Under the pieces are notes generated by a model, which searched no databases, was not told the origin of the DNA, and was given only the letters and a program-made list of their open reading frames with translations. Of a DNA stretch of 64,000 nucleotides, positions 13,971 through 24,719 are shown piece by piece. Made by a program: the position numbers and the translations under genes. Positions within the stretch are counted from its first letter, which is position 1, and each line of letters starts with the position of its first letter. This DNA comes from Chlamydoabsidia padenii (taxonomy: Eukaryota; Mucoromycota; Mucoromycetes; Mucorales; Cunninghamellaceae): assembly GCA_025330725.1 (NCBI GenBank), contig JAIWND010000017.1, positions 558,001 through 622,000 on the forward strand. The letters are read 5' to 3'.

Positions 13971-15263
13971 ATGTCTCAACCCACGGCATCCACAGAGTCG
14001 TCTTCTCATCTGTCATCCTTTATCAACCTGCCTGCTGTTATTCCTCCTACCACCCGAATGAACTTTTTGAAGAACTGGTGGCATCGGTCTGTCATGTCTG
14101 CCAGTCATGCAGAAGGACGGTTACTACAACGAATCGTCCCACCATCTTTACCAGCAACCTCACTCTATCCTCTTGTGGGTCGATCGGTCGCTGTGCCTAT
14201 TGGAAATGCAAGCTATGTTAATACATTCACACTCAGTCCGTTATCAAGCAACGATAATCCAACATTGGCACCGTTAGTTTGGGATTACACTACTACTTGG
14301 ACTGAAGATGATCAAAAGGCGGTAGCTGCTCGTGGAAACAATAGTAATAATCTTGTTATCTGCCATGGATACGGTGCTGGTCTTGGATTCTTTTACAAGT
14401 AAGTAGAGGATATGTGTATTTGGTTTAGTCAAAACTAATCTTTTTATTTTATTTTACGAAAATCAACCATCACTTAGGAATTTCTTTGCATTGGGCCAAG
14501 TACCTGGATGGAATCTTTATGCAATAGGTAAGCCTAAAGTGGGATAAACAATGTGATAGTTTACTAAAGTGAATGTTTATGCAATTCTAATATAGATTGG
14601 CTGGGAATGGGACGGAGTTCAAGGCCGAAATGGACAATCACCAGGAGATCCAACCAGACCTGGAATGATATTGTGGAAGAGGTATGAACAGGATGGGTTA
14701 TAGAAACAATTGACTAACTCTCTTTTTATGATGATGCAAATAGACTGAAAATCATTTTGTACAATCTTTGGAAGAATGGCGGAAATCAGTTGGACTTGAA
14801 AAAATGACATTGATGGGGCATTCTCTTGGTGGATACTTTGCGACTTGTTACTCATTGAAATATCCTGAACGTGTGGAAAAGCTAATATTGGTATCTCCAG
14901 GTAAGGAGTGATATGAATACTATTATTGTGGGTGGAAATATGAACTAACCCATGGAATCTATACTTAACTTAGCCGGGATAGCTGAACCACCAAAAGACT
15001 TGATTTCACAAGAACCAACAGACAAATCACCACAGGAATTACTAGAAAACGAAGCTCAAGAATTGGGTGCTACTATGCAAGCCGAAGCAGCTGAATCAGT
15101 AGGCCAACAACTTCCTCCTACCGCTACAAGACCTGCTCGAAGAATTCCATCATGGGCACGATATTTATGGGATCACAACATTACACCCATGAGTATTGTC
15201 CGAATGGTTGGTCCATTTGGTGCAAGGTAAATGGATATACGAGTAGTGTCAACAAAAAATTAA

Positions 15264-15315
<52 letters not shown>

Positions 15316-15809
15316 CTAGTCTGGTCAACACATATACCTCAAGGCGATTTGCTCATTTATCTACCGAAGAACAACATGACTTGTACGACTATATGTAAGT
15401 AGATTATAATAACAAAAATGTTATCCGTTCACTAATTATTATCTTTCTCTTAGATATCAAATATCTTCGAGTACAGGGTCCGGGGAATATGCCCTCGCAG
15501 CAATTTTGGCCCCTGGTGCTTATGCACGTAAGCCCCTCTTCCACCGTTTAGCAAAACTCAAAATGCCAACGATCTTCATCTATGGTGAAGAAGGTAATCT
15601 CAAAAAGAAAAAGAAAAGAAAAGATTCATTTATTGATATACCCTTTGGTTATGATGAATCTTCTAGATTGGATGGACTACAAGGCAGCAGAAGAAGCACG
15701 TAAGAAGATGGAGGTACCAACCAAAATCATCCGGACCCCTGGTGGACATCACATGTATATTGATGATCCTGAAGAATTTAATCATGTAGTAGTAGAAGAA
15801 TTAAAGTAA
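13971..15809 (+). CDS. alpha/beta hydrolase, ABHD4/ABHD5 (CGI-58)/Cld1-like
   Basis: Eight exons (13971-14398, 14478-14527, 14596-14681, 14744-14900, 14974-15226, 15320-15394, 15454-15593, 15667-15809) give 443 aa. The fold markers are the oxyanion motif [17 protein letters not shown], and the nucleophile elbow GHSLGGY with Ser215 retained. A C-terminal HHMYID follows, carrying the H-x4-D motif of CGI-58-type acyltransferases at 424-429. Because the nucleophile Ser is present, unlike animal ABHD5, an active (phospho)lipase such as the mitochondrial cardiolipin deacylase Cld1 or an ABHD4-like enzyme is likely. The substrate is inferred from family only. The intron before exon 6 carries a 46-T run. 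An AATAAAG signal lies near 15842. Confidence 0.9.
15268..15313 (+). repeat. 46-T homopolymer in an intron
   Basis: An uninterrupted T run directly upstream of the GCCTAG acceptor in the fifth intron of the ABHD5-like gene. It serves as an extreme polypyrimidine tract and is probably length-variable. Confidence 0.9.
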
Positions 15810-16283
15810 TATAATATAGATAGTAGATGGTGTATGCATATAATAAAGTGTGTTGTTTGATTTTGAAACATATATCATGGTCATCTTTTTTAACTTTGAT
15901 CAAACTGGAAAAGGTTAATGCTGGATTTTGTATCAACCCTCATCAATAGGATGTGCTCAAATGCATGAAAAAAGGGTCCATCCAAAATTTGACATCCCGC
16001 CCATTTAACTGACACCAAGCCACAGGACTGTTGGTAAATTTTTTTTCCCCCTCATAGACATCAGTGCCAACTGGCAAACAAGGAATAGATTTCTTTCTTT
16101 CTCCTTTATTATACACATTTAACCGGTAAATTCAACATCCAATAACAAAGACGACATTTGACACCAGTCATCGACACCACAATGACTAGAATGCCAATAT
16201 GACCTCAAATATCACAACACCTTCCAGCCCTCTACTTTGAATATCATCAAAACTCATTTTATTTTTTTTTATCCTTGTAGAAA
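15810..16283. other. ribosomal-protein promoter and leader
   Basis: This contains the 3' end of the hydrolase gene and the eL28 promoter. A reverse-strand variant of the recurrent motif (TTTGACATCCCG) is at 15988-15999. A T-rich stretch ending CCTTGTAG at 16280, just before the ATG, could be the acceptor of a 5'-UTR intron. Confidence 0.45.
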
Positions 16284-16855
16284 ATGAGCTCTGCTTTGGT
16301 TTGGGAATTGATCAAGAACAACAACTCCTTCCTCGTGAAGCGTGCCGGTCTTCAACTCTCCTCTGAACCCGCTAACTTGACCAACCTCCACTCTTTCAAG
16401 TACTCTGGTCTTGCCAACGAAAAGGTAACAGACATTCAACAAAATTACAATCTACTGGTTGATGACGACATGACTAAATTTCTTTTTGATAATAGACTGT
16501 TGCTATCCAAGCTGCTCCTCGTGGTATCAAGGTGACCACCAAGAAGGCTAAGAAGGCTAACTCCCCTGCCAAGTCTGTCAACTCGGTTGTGATCTCCAAG
16601 TCTCGTCGCCACACTGCCAAGTCTGTTGCCAACTTGATTGCCCGTAGCAAGTACAGAGCTGATCTTCTTCCCGTAAGTCTATTTGTATTACTCATGACCA
16701 TAACACCATCTGACTCCGCCCCCCCCTTTTTTTTTTAAAAAAAAATATAGGCTGCTCTCGCTCGTGCTTCTGCTGTCATCTCTGCTCAACAACCTGTCAA
16801 GGCCAAGAATTTGCGTCCTGCCAAGGGTGTCCGTGCTCAAAAGAAGGCTCTTTAA
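16284..16855 (+). CDS. RPL28: 60S ribosomal protein eL28
   Basis: Exons 16284-16424, 16496-16672 and 16751-16855 give 140 aa, the normal length for eukaryotic eL28. The N-terminus [19 protein letters not shown] and the [25 protein letters not shown] segment are hallmarks of the family. The C-terminal half is strongly basic (Lys/Arg/Ala), suited to rRNA contact in the large subunit. Codon choice favours GCT, AAG and GTC, as in highly expressed fungal genes. Intron 2 has a C8-T9 pyrimidine run. AATAAAG lies near 16935. This is the large-subunit protein absent from S. cerevisiae and present in many other fungi and animals. Confidence 0.95.
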
Positions 16856-18018
16856 ACTGGGTCCATCTTTTAATTGGTTAGAATAGTAATCACTTATCTT
16901 TTTTATATATATTGTCTCTGTCTTTTATTTGAATAAAGTTAAACGATGAATTCAATATATACGTATAATAGGTCTGTTGTTTTATATGTGATGGGATGGG
17001 GGATGGGAGGTATCTGGATGTAGATACCGGTGGTAAAGCTTCATATGTGTCGCATGGTCGATTCATACCAGAAAAAGTAACTTGGGGGCTACGTTCAATA
17101 GGGGCGGCGTTTGAATTTTCAGGTAGTATTATGCAGAGCAATGTATCTTTTAACTTATCGTTGACAGCCCAAGGTGCCCCGCTCCCTGCCCTCTCGAAGG
17201 AGGGATGCAGGCTATATTCTAATCTAAGAAGTGACCGGCAAAAATAGCATGGAAGCTATATGTGGTTTTTTGTGAGGGAAGAATCTCCTAAAGAAAGCTG
17301 AAAAGAAATACCAAATCTTTTTTATGCGAACTGGAAAAAAAAAAAGATCAAATCAAATGTCCTGTGAACTTTACCGACCACTTTTCTGTTCCAGATGTTT
17401 ACCATTTTTGTATATGAGTATACCTTTATCTAGAATCTTGATATCAGTACAGAATACAGCTGTTCCAAACATTTTGTTCAGTGCTTCCAGTTGATGTTTT
17501 TAAATAACCATGCCCCTTTCAAGGTTTACATTTTCCTAGAGCCAAAATCCTTGATGAACGAAAATTTTAATTCATGCACCGGGATTTGCAATTATACCAT
17601 TTCAAACCCCGATTAATGCAAATTTGGCATATTGTCCTAGATCAAAGTCGAAGACAATGACAGGATGTATGAAAAAAGAGATTTTATTATTATAACCCAC
17701 TTACCCCTGATTATGCAGAATGTCCTCCATCTTGCAAGTCCCTCCCCACCTACCCAGACGGCCTACCTTATCATATCCTCCCACTCGCCTGACCTTGACA
17801 AAATCATCTATGAAGGTCTTGATAAAAAAAAAATAATCCCTTCAACAAATTTAAATCATGTGGTCCCCATACTGGTAGACCTATCGATTAACTCCCTAGG
17901 AATGAAATTTTATAGCATTGACCGGATTCGCAAATCCCGCCTGACTGAGCCTACTCATCCGTCTTACTTTTTTTTTCCCAACTTTCGGCCCACCCTTTCT
18001 TCCCCCCCCCGAGCTGGG
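16856..18018. other. gene-free stretch upstream of the pseudogene
   Basis: This is 1.16 kb with only short, unsupported open frames. An inverted pair of recurrent-motif variants is at 17579-17611 (CGGGATTTGC facing TTCAAACCCCG), and another reverse copy (GCAAATCCCG) lies around 17929-17939. The boundary at about 18019 is where similarity to the downstream hydrolase begins. Confidence 0.45.
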
Positions 18019-18465
18019 CAATCATTCAACAAATATAATCAATTCAAAGGTAAACCAGGATTGTAGTGATTAAAACTTGTGGTGGTGATATTACCCTTGA
18101 CTTGTATTTAATAGATCTTGAAGATATTGTTAACCAACCTGCTATGATGATCGTCGGTAAGTCATAAGTGAACATTGGGGTTGTGGAGTAAGTGTTTATT
18201 CATCTCAACATGCTTTTTTATTCTCTGATACAGGTAGCTACACGCGATGCGGCTCTTCCACTTTCCATGGCTGAACAAATGCACCAATATATATCAAATC
18301 GGAAAAACACACGGTTGAAGGCGCTGGCCATTGGGTGTTGTGGGAAAAGCCTGAAGAATGTAACAATCTTTTGAAAAACTGGTTGGGCAAGGTTTAACCT
18401 GTAAACTCCACTCCAGAATTGTAATATAGTAGTATTTGGCTTTTTTATGTTTGCATCAATAAAAA
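18019..18465 (+). pseudogene. decayed 3' fragment of an epoxide hydrolase duplicate
   Basis: The sequence is closely similar to 21038-21475, the end of exon 4 plus exons 5 and 6 of the intact hydrolase downstream. The intron positions are preserved, so this is a DNA duplication rather than a retrocopy. It begins abruptly inside the exon-4 equivalent and lacks everything upstream, including the nucleophile elbow. In the exon-6 equivalent (from about 18238) one base is missing around 18287-18298 relative to the intact copy, and TAT is changed to TAA at about 18397. Similarity continues past the stop into the CAATAAA signal, then stops near 18465. It cannot make a functional enzyme. Confidence 0.85.
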
Positions 18466-18560
18466 CCCATTTTCCTCTCTCTGCATGATCTGTCCACACT
18501 TTTCAGATTCCCTTTTCTCCCCTTTTTCAAATCCCTAGGTGTCCATAGCAAATGCCAAAT

Positions 18561-18743
18561 CAAATCTCGTCATCCTGCGGGCGTATAGTTGGGGCCAGGT
18601 GTAGGGGGGAATAGGATTAGGTGGGCCGTGTGGGAAGAGGTAAATTTGCATAAATCTGGATTGTAATCTGCATAATCAAATGTTAAGTGGGCTATGGAAG
18701 ATATATCATGATGAAAAGACTCTGGATTTTTTTTTTCAAACGT
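18561..18743 (+). repeat. ~180-bp direct repeat, copy 1
   Basis: This segment runs from CAAATCTCGTCATCC to CTCTGGATTTTTTTTTCAAACGT. It aligns over its whole length with 18855-19036. Shared blocks include GGGGCCAGGTGTAGGGGGGAA and AAAAGACTCTGGATTT. I saw no coding capacity or terminal inverted repeats. Confidence 0.85.
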
Positions 18744-18854
18744 GAATTACTCCTCACCTAGGGTACCCCTGGCAACGACACTTGGTTTGCTGGATTGGGA
18801 AATTCATGCAGATTCGGGATCTGAAATTAAAACATCATCTTCACTTGCATGAAT

Positions 18855-19036
18855 CAAATCTCGCCATCCCGCGAGCGTAGAGCTGGGGCCAGGTGTAGGG
18901 GGGAATATGATTAGGTGAGCCATATGGTTAGAGGTGGATTTGCGTGAATCGGGATTTGAATATGCATAATCAGTGGTTAGGTGGGCTACGGAAGCCATAT
19001 CATAGTGAAAAGACTCTGGATTTCTTTTTCAAACGT
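18855..19036 (+). repeat. ~180-bp direct repeat, copy 2
   Basis: Second copy of the repeat, about 294 bp downstream of copy 1 and moderately diverged by substitutions and small indels. It carries an exact CGGGATTTGAA at 18950-18960, where copy 1 has a degenerate CTGGATTGTAA. Confidence 0.85.
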
Positions 19037-19322
19037 ATGAAGAACTTGGCTATAGACTATCTTTTTTTGTAAATTCAGGGGCACGACCATGGAGGGGTAT
19101 AAAAGTGTTGTCAATTGAAACTTCGTTACTCGTTGTAGCTTCAGACATTTTCAAGAAATGAGAGGGGAAAAAAAGGAACCGCCCAAATTTGTATACGCAG
19201 TCTAAATCGGCACCTACTCTAGCGAATTCAAACGCCATTCACACCATCCACATTCCAGCGGCGCCCTAAATACCAGTGCAAACATCGACTTATAGCAAAG
19301 CCACCATATAATGTTCTTTGAC

Positions 19323-19475
19323 TCTTATTTAACACCACGGATCAACTTTCTAGTCGTAAATGGCCAGCTAATTCTGAACAAGACGAAGACGAAGGTACCA
19401 TCAATAAAAAGTCTCTACTCGACCACTCACTTAAACCTGATGACACTTTTGCAAACAACACTAAACGATGATCAT
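19323..19475 (+). pseudogene. decayed 5' fragment of the Nrp1-like gene duplicate
   Basis: The sequence from about 19330 to 19470 matches the first ~45 codons of the intact Nrp1-like gene at 21588. It is recognisable from GATCAACTTTCTAG and the acidic GAAGACGAAGG tract. The start ATG has become ACG (19337-19339), substitutions are scattered through the copy, and similarity fades after about 19475. It lies in the same order and strand relative to the hydrolase fragment as the intact pair, so both fragments derive from one segmental duplication. Confidence 0.8.
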
Positions 19476-20108
19476 TTTCATACACCGCCACACTATTCAA
19501 ATGCCGATGTATGTGCAAATCATGCGTGCCATTGATTATTAATACAGAAAAAACAACTGTCGAATAAACCAAAAAACTTTACTGATTTTGACTACTTGCT
19601 TTATTGTAAATATACTATAAGCATTGATGGTTGTATTTGTCGTCTACTCGTAACAGTTTCTTGGACCTAATGCGGTGATTACCTTTTTTGGGTCATCTGA
19701 TTCCCATTTGTCATACTATTAAATGGGGTATATCGGCCGAAAGAACCGACCGGCAGCCGTCTAAAAATCTCTCTTTGTATGAAATGAGCATGTGCACATT
19801 GGCAAATGTACAGCTGTTCCGATAAATGTCAATCAGAAAATCATATTGTCAATACAGTGAAAGCATTTATGATTGATTCAAGCTGATAACACAGTAAATC
19901 GTTTCTATTTCATCTATCGACTTGATTGGAAAATAAAAAGTAGTGGCCGGAGCCGATTCCCATAATCCCAAGTAGATTATGCATCGTTATTTACCGGGGT
20001 TCGAATATAAAAAGTTTGAGTCAGCCTTTTTTATTCCCACCGTTATATAAATTTTGAAACTGAAACCACTTCATTCCCAGCTCTCTTCTTTACTTTTATA
20101 TAACAACC
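19476..20108. other. gene-free stretch and hydrolase promoter
   Basis: No coding signal is seen. A CGGGGTTCGAA variant of the recurrent motif at 19995-20005 is followed by ATAAAAAG, and TATATAAA-like sequences lie between 20044 and 20100. Confidence 0.5.
19995..20005 (+). promoter_or_regulatory. recurrent motif copy (CGGGGTTCGAA)
   Basis: A variant copy 104 bp upstream of the hydrolase ATG. The last six bases are TTCGAA rather than TTTGAA. Confidence 0.45.
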
Positions 20109-21438
20109 ATGGCTCTCGACAAGAACGACCCCTCAACCTTCAACCACCAATACGCTACTGTCAATGGTATTCGTATGCACTATGTTGATGAAAACACCAC
20201 AAGTGATAAACCTTTACTGTTAGTTCATGGCTGGCCTGATCTGTAAGTATACTCCTACTCTTTTACATTTACACTGACTTTACTTCTTCTTCTTCTTTTC
20301 TGTAGCTGGCTTGGTAAGTTAAAGTCAAAAGGAAACATATATGTATATAAGTATGTTTACTAACTATCAATATAATGTTCTTTTTTTACTAGGTTGGCGT
20401 GAACAAATTCCTTTCCTAGTTGGAATGGGTTATCGTGTCATTGTACCCACGCTGCGTGGTTTTGGTTATACTGTAAGTTACAATAAAAACTAGCAAAAAA
20501 TAAAATAAAATAAACATTGACTCCAACCACCTTTATAGGATGCTCCTGACTCTCCTGATGAATACGGCATGGGTGTGATCTCCAAGGACTTGGTCAGTTT
20601 GTTGGACCATTTGCAAATTCCTACGGTGACAGTCTTGGCTCATGACTGGGGAGGTTTAGTTGCCTGGCGATTTGCTCAATTCTATCCCGACCGCGCTCTC
20701 AACATTGCTTCCTTCTGTACTCCTTACGTGTCGGTGCCTAAACAATATGTTCCTTTGGAAAAAATGGTGGAAGTACTTCCTAACTTCAAGTACCAACTTC
20801 ATCTGAATACGCCTGAAGCCGAAAAAGAAATCAACGAAAACATTTCTGCCTTCTTTAGTCGTATCTTCCGTCCTAGTGAAGACTCTGTTGGTCCTTTGAT
20901 TGATCCCAAGACAGGTACTATGGTTGCTAATCGTCCTGTGGTGCAAAAGTCTGATGCTTTGTCTCAAAAGGTGTTTGATTATTATGTGGAAGCTTACACA
21001 AAGTGTGGTGCTCGTGGTGGGTTGAACTGGTACAAGCAATCATTCAACAACTATAATCAATGCAAAGGTAAATAAGGATGGTAGCAGTTATGACTTGTGA
21101 TGATGGTATTAACCTTGACTCGTATTTGATAGATCTTGAAGATATTGTTAATCAACCTGCTATGATGGTCGTTGGTAAGTTTTGAATAAACATGGAGTTT
21201 GTGAAGTATTTTACTAATTATGTTGTTATGCTTATTTTTGATACATGTAGCCACACGCGATGCGGCTCTTCCACCTTCCATGGCTGAACAAATGCACCAA
21301 TATATCCCCAAACTGGAAAAACACACGGTTGAAGGCGCTGGCCATTGGGTGTTGTGGGAAAAGCCTGAAGAATGTAACAATCTTTTGAAAAACTGGTTGG
21401 GCAAGGTTTATCCTGCAAACTCCACTCCCAAATTGTAA
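20109..21438 (+). CDS. epoxide hydrolase-like alpha/beta hydrolase
   Basis: Six exons (20109-20242, 20306-20313, 20393-20472, 20539-21067, 21133-21174, 21251-21438) give 326 aa. Exon 2 is only 8 nt and is needed to complete HGWPDLWLGWRE. Active-site elements of soluble epoxide hydrolases are visible: HGWP oxyanion (His near residue 40), nucleophile Asp110 in HDWGG, cap-domain Tyr in GGLNWYK (about 239) and catalytic His in GAGHW (about 296). Asp in the TRD segment is the probable charge relay. Such enzymes hydrolyse epoxides to diols through an alkyl-ester intermediate. Substrate is unknown, and a related dehalogenase activity cannot be excluded. A degenerate 3' copy lies about 3 kb upstream. 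AATAAAG lies at about 21471. Confidence 0.92.
20306..20313 (+). other. 8-nt micro-exon
   Basis: The bases CTGGCTTG are flanked by TTTCTGTAG and GTAAGTT. Inclusion restores the conserved DLWLGWREQ reading frame between exons 1 and 3; skipping would shift the frame. Confidence 0.85.
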
Positions 21439-21587
21439 TATAGTATTAGTTGGCTTTTAGTTTTGAATCAATAAAGTATTCGGTTGATGCGGATTTTACC
21501 AAAGCGGATTTTAAAATATTGATTGATGCTTTTTTTTTTCTGTTGTGTCTCTTTGTCTCTTCTTTAATCAAATTAATCCTAGACACC

Positions 21588-24263
21588 ATGGATCAACTTT
21601 CTAGCCGTAAACGACCAGCTGATTCTGAGCAAGAAGAAGACGAAGGTAACATCAACAAAAAGCCTCTACTCGACTACTCTCTTGAACTTGATCACTCTAT
21701 TGCAAACAATACTAATGGGAACGATCAACACGACATTATGACAATGAACGATGAAACCAACCTTGGACAAGAAGCACCAACAACATCAAGTGCAGCTGAC
21801 TATACTACTGAAGGAACTGTTATACCTTACCAGCGTCTTGTCCTCATCAATTTAGAAGTTACCTGCGACGAAAATCCTACTAATCCTGCTGCTGTTCAAG
21901 TAACAAAGGTAATAAACAAGATGGCACCCTTAACTTGCCTCAAACTAAATAGTAGCCATACTTTGCCTTTTACTATTTAATCACTATAGGAAAATGCAGA
22001 AATCATTCGTAAGTATCCTCAAAACAATACTTGCGTCAACAATCATAATAACTAATCCTTTAAAAAAAGAACTCTCGTTTGCCATAGTCAACGCCTCTAA
22101 CATGGAACTGCTCAAGCATCAAGTCATTCACGTCAAGCCTGAACGAACACCATTAACTCAATTCTGCACTCAAATAACTGGTATCACCTCTGACACTTTG
22201 GCCTCTGCGGGTACCTTGAAAGAAGCGATCGAGCTATTGGACAAGACTATACAATCTGATATATTGGACAATCAACTGGACTTTTGTTTGGTGACGCATG
22301 GTGGTTGGGTGCTAAGGATTCAATTACCTCGTGAAGCAAGGGACAAGAAACTGGATCTTCCAAACTACCTCTCTCATCCACGCCTATTTGACCTAAAACA
22401 AGAAATCCAGCGATGGCAAGCACATCATTCTGAAACCCACCTTCGTACCACTAGTCTCAAGGAATTGTGTCATGTATTCGAGGTGCCTATGGTCAGGAAA
22501 AAGGATAGCATGGATTCGTCAACGGGTGACGATACACTTCAAAAGGTGGATGATGGCGATGTGGATATTTTGGCAACTACTGTTAACGTTATTCGACACC
22601 TCACCAAATTTAAATACAATGACGTGTTTGTCTATCCTATCGACACATTAGCGGATTTACAACAATTCAACGCGGAAGACTCTCTAGTGGTGCATCTGGC
22701 TGGCCTACCCTATGAAGTCACTCAAGGCGAATTGGAAGCGTGGTTTGCGTCAAATGGTCTTCGACCTTCTCGGATGTGGATGATGCAAACAAGTGAACAA
22801 ACCAAGCCAAGTCTTTCTGGGTTTGTGGTGTTTACGCAACATGAAGATGCTCTCAATGCCTTGCTCTTGAATGGCCGCAGTTTCAACGATCGGGTGATTG
22901 CTGTCTCTCCTAATAGTGAACGGGTGGTGGAAGCTGCTGCCAGTATATTATCACCCTTCCCTCTTCAAGCCAAAGCTCGTCAAGTCCGTCCTGGTGATTG
23001 GAACTGTCCCAACTGCTCTTTCCACAACTTTGCCTCTCGTCGTCACTGCTTCAAGTGTAATGCTGAAAACTCTGCGGGTCATACTTCTTCTCTCATGGCA
23101 ACCCCGACTGGTCCAGCAGGTGGTAACGACACATCTTCTGGTACACTTAATAATACTGGTACACCTTTGTCTAACAGTGGGTTACCGTCCTCCTCATCGA
23201 CATCATCTCATTCATATACCTCTAATCAAACACCAGGATCCGCCACACCCTTCACCTCTGGTGACTGGATATGCACCAGCACGACCTGTGGATTCCACAA
23301 CTACTCCTCACGTGCACAGTGTCTCAAATGTGGTAGTTATCGACCTGGCGCTCCCGGAAGCGTTGCTCTTGCTCCCTCAACATCATCATCATCATCTCAA
23401 GGTACTGGGTACAACAATAGTAGCACCAACAACAGCAATAATAATAGTAATATTATTAATGTCAACACCAACACCAGTAGTAACCACAACAACAACAGTC
23501 CTCATAACACCAGCAACCCATACCATGCTCCACGACCAGCCAGCTTCCGCCCAGGGGATTGGTTCTGCTCTTGTGGATTTCAAAACTTTGCTTCTCGAAT
23601 GTCTTGCTTCCGATGCCAAGCCCCTAATCCTGCGCCTGCTCAACCTGCCTCTGTGGGGTCATCTTCTTTGCTCGGTGGATATGGATATGATTCTGGTACA
23701 AATGGGTCTGCTTTTGCATCAAGTTATGGCACACTTCCGGTTGGTAATGCAATAGTACCTGGAACGGGCGGACATGGGTTCCGAGCCGGTGATTGGTATT
23801 GGTAAGTTGGATGGATCCGTTTTTACATATTTTAACCAACTTGCCTTTCTATTATTATTATCAATATAGCCCTAGTTGCAACTCTCATAACTTTGCATCA
23901 CGATTCCAATGCTTAAAATGTCATACTGCAAAACCGTATACACAAACTCAATCCAATCCGTCTACCGTGTATGGTACTACCAGTGGCTATCGAGGTCCTC
24001 CTCCAATGAAAAGTAAGTATGGTACAAGAGGGGATAAATCGGAACGTTAAGAGACCCACTTGTTGATTTTTATTTTTGATAGGTGGAGATTGGGTTTGCC
24101 GAAATAGCGTCTGTGGATTCCATAGTAAGTTGAAATTGACAAACAGACATGACAGGATATTGATCCTTTTACTGTTTTCATTGTAGACTTTGCCAAACGA
24201 ACCTTTTGTGGAAAATGCAATACTCCAAATCCTGAAGCTTCTCCTTTTGGTACAGAGTATTGA
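21588..24263 (+). CDS. Nrp1-like protein: degenerate exonuclease fold, RRM, five RanBP2 zinc fingers
   Basis: Six exons (21588-21908, 21990-22008, 22070-23801, 23870-24012, 24083-24124, 24187-24263) give 777 aa. Residues ~85-310 resemble an ERI1-type DEDDh 3'-5' exonuclease domain, but the DxE motif reads NLE (in LINLEVTC), the second Asp position reads His (VTHGGW), and the expected H-x4-D His is missing. An RRM follows at about 317-400 (VVHLAGLPYE ... GFVVFTQ). Five RanBP2-type zinc fingers follow (GDW-x-C-x2-4-C-x3-N-F/Y-x6-C-x2-C), starting near residues 420, 507, 607, 684 and 738, with Ser/Asn-rich linkers. The set resembles fungal Nrp1, an RNA-binding stress-granule protein. It probably binds RNA without cutting it. 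Exon 2 is 19 nt. Confidence 0.85.
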
Positions 24264-24719
24264 CCGGATTCAAGACGGATAATCTAGATGTAACAAGGTG
24301 AATGTTATGCGCTTGGATGATTTGATTTTGATACAGTGTCAAGAATGGGTGTCAGCTTGATAGTCAAGCTATAATCTTCCTCTCTGTCATATGCCCCTTT
24401 ACACCACTGGTCTTGTTTTTGTGTAGATATTAGACTTTTGTAGATAATCAATAACTGGTAGATATAGCTTACAATGACCATTATATATATATATATATAT
24501 TCCTTTTACTTGTCTAATAAAGCACTTTGTATTGTCATGTGAAGGGAACATCAAAAAAGGCTGACAAAACTCAATTGGCGGTTTTTGAAATGCCGATAGG
24601 GGGCCAAATACTCCATTTCTCATGTTTATCGATTCTTACTTTTTTCTTTCTTCCCCCACACTTTTTTTTTTTTTTAAACCCACCCACATCTTCCTTACCT
24701 TTATCCCATTCATACTACA
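24264..24719. other. intergenic: 3' end and PEX7 promoter
   Basis: Contains CTAATAAAG at about 24515, an (AT)n run at 24482-24500, a GGCGGTTTTTGAAATGCCG element near 24577 that resembles the recurrent motif, and a T-rich leader. Confidence 0.45.

Noticed and set aside
17665..18066. 133-codon open frame overlapping the start of the hydrolase pseudogene
   Set aside because: Only its last residues correspond to the hydrolase, and the rest is unlike any exon; the frame is accidental.
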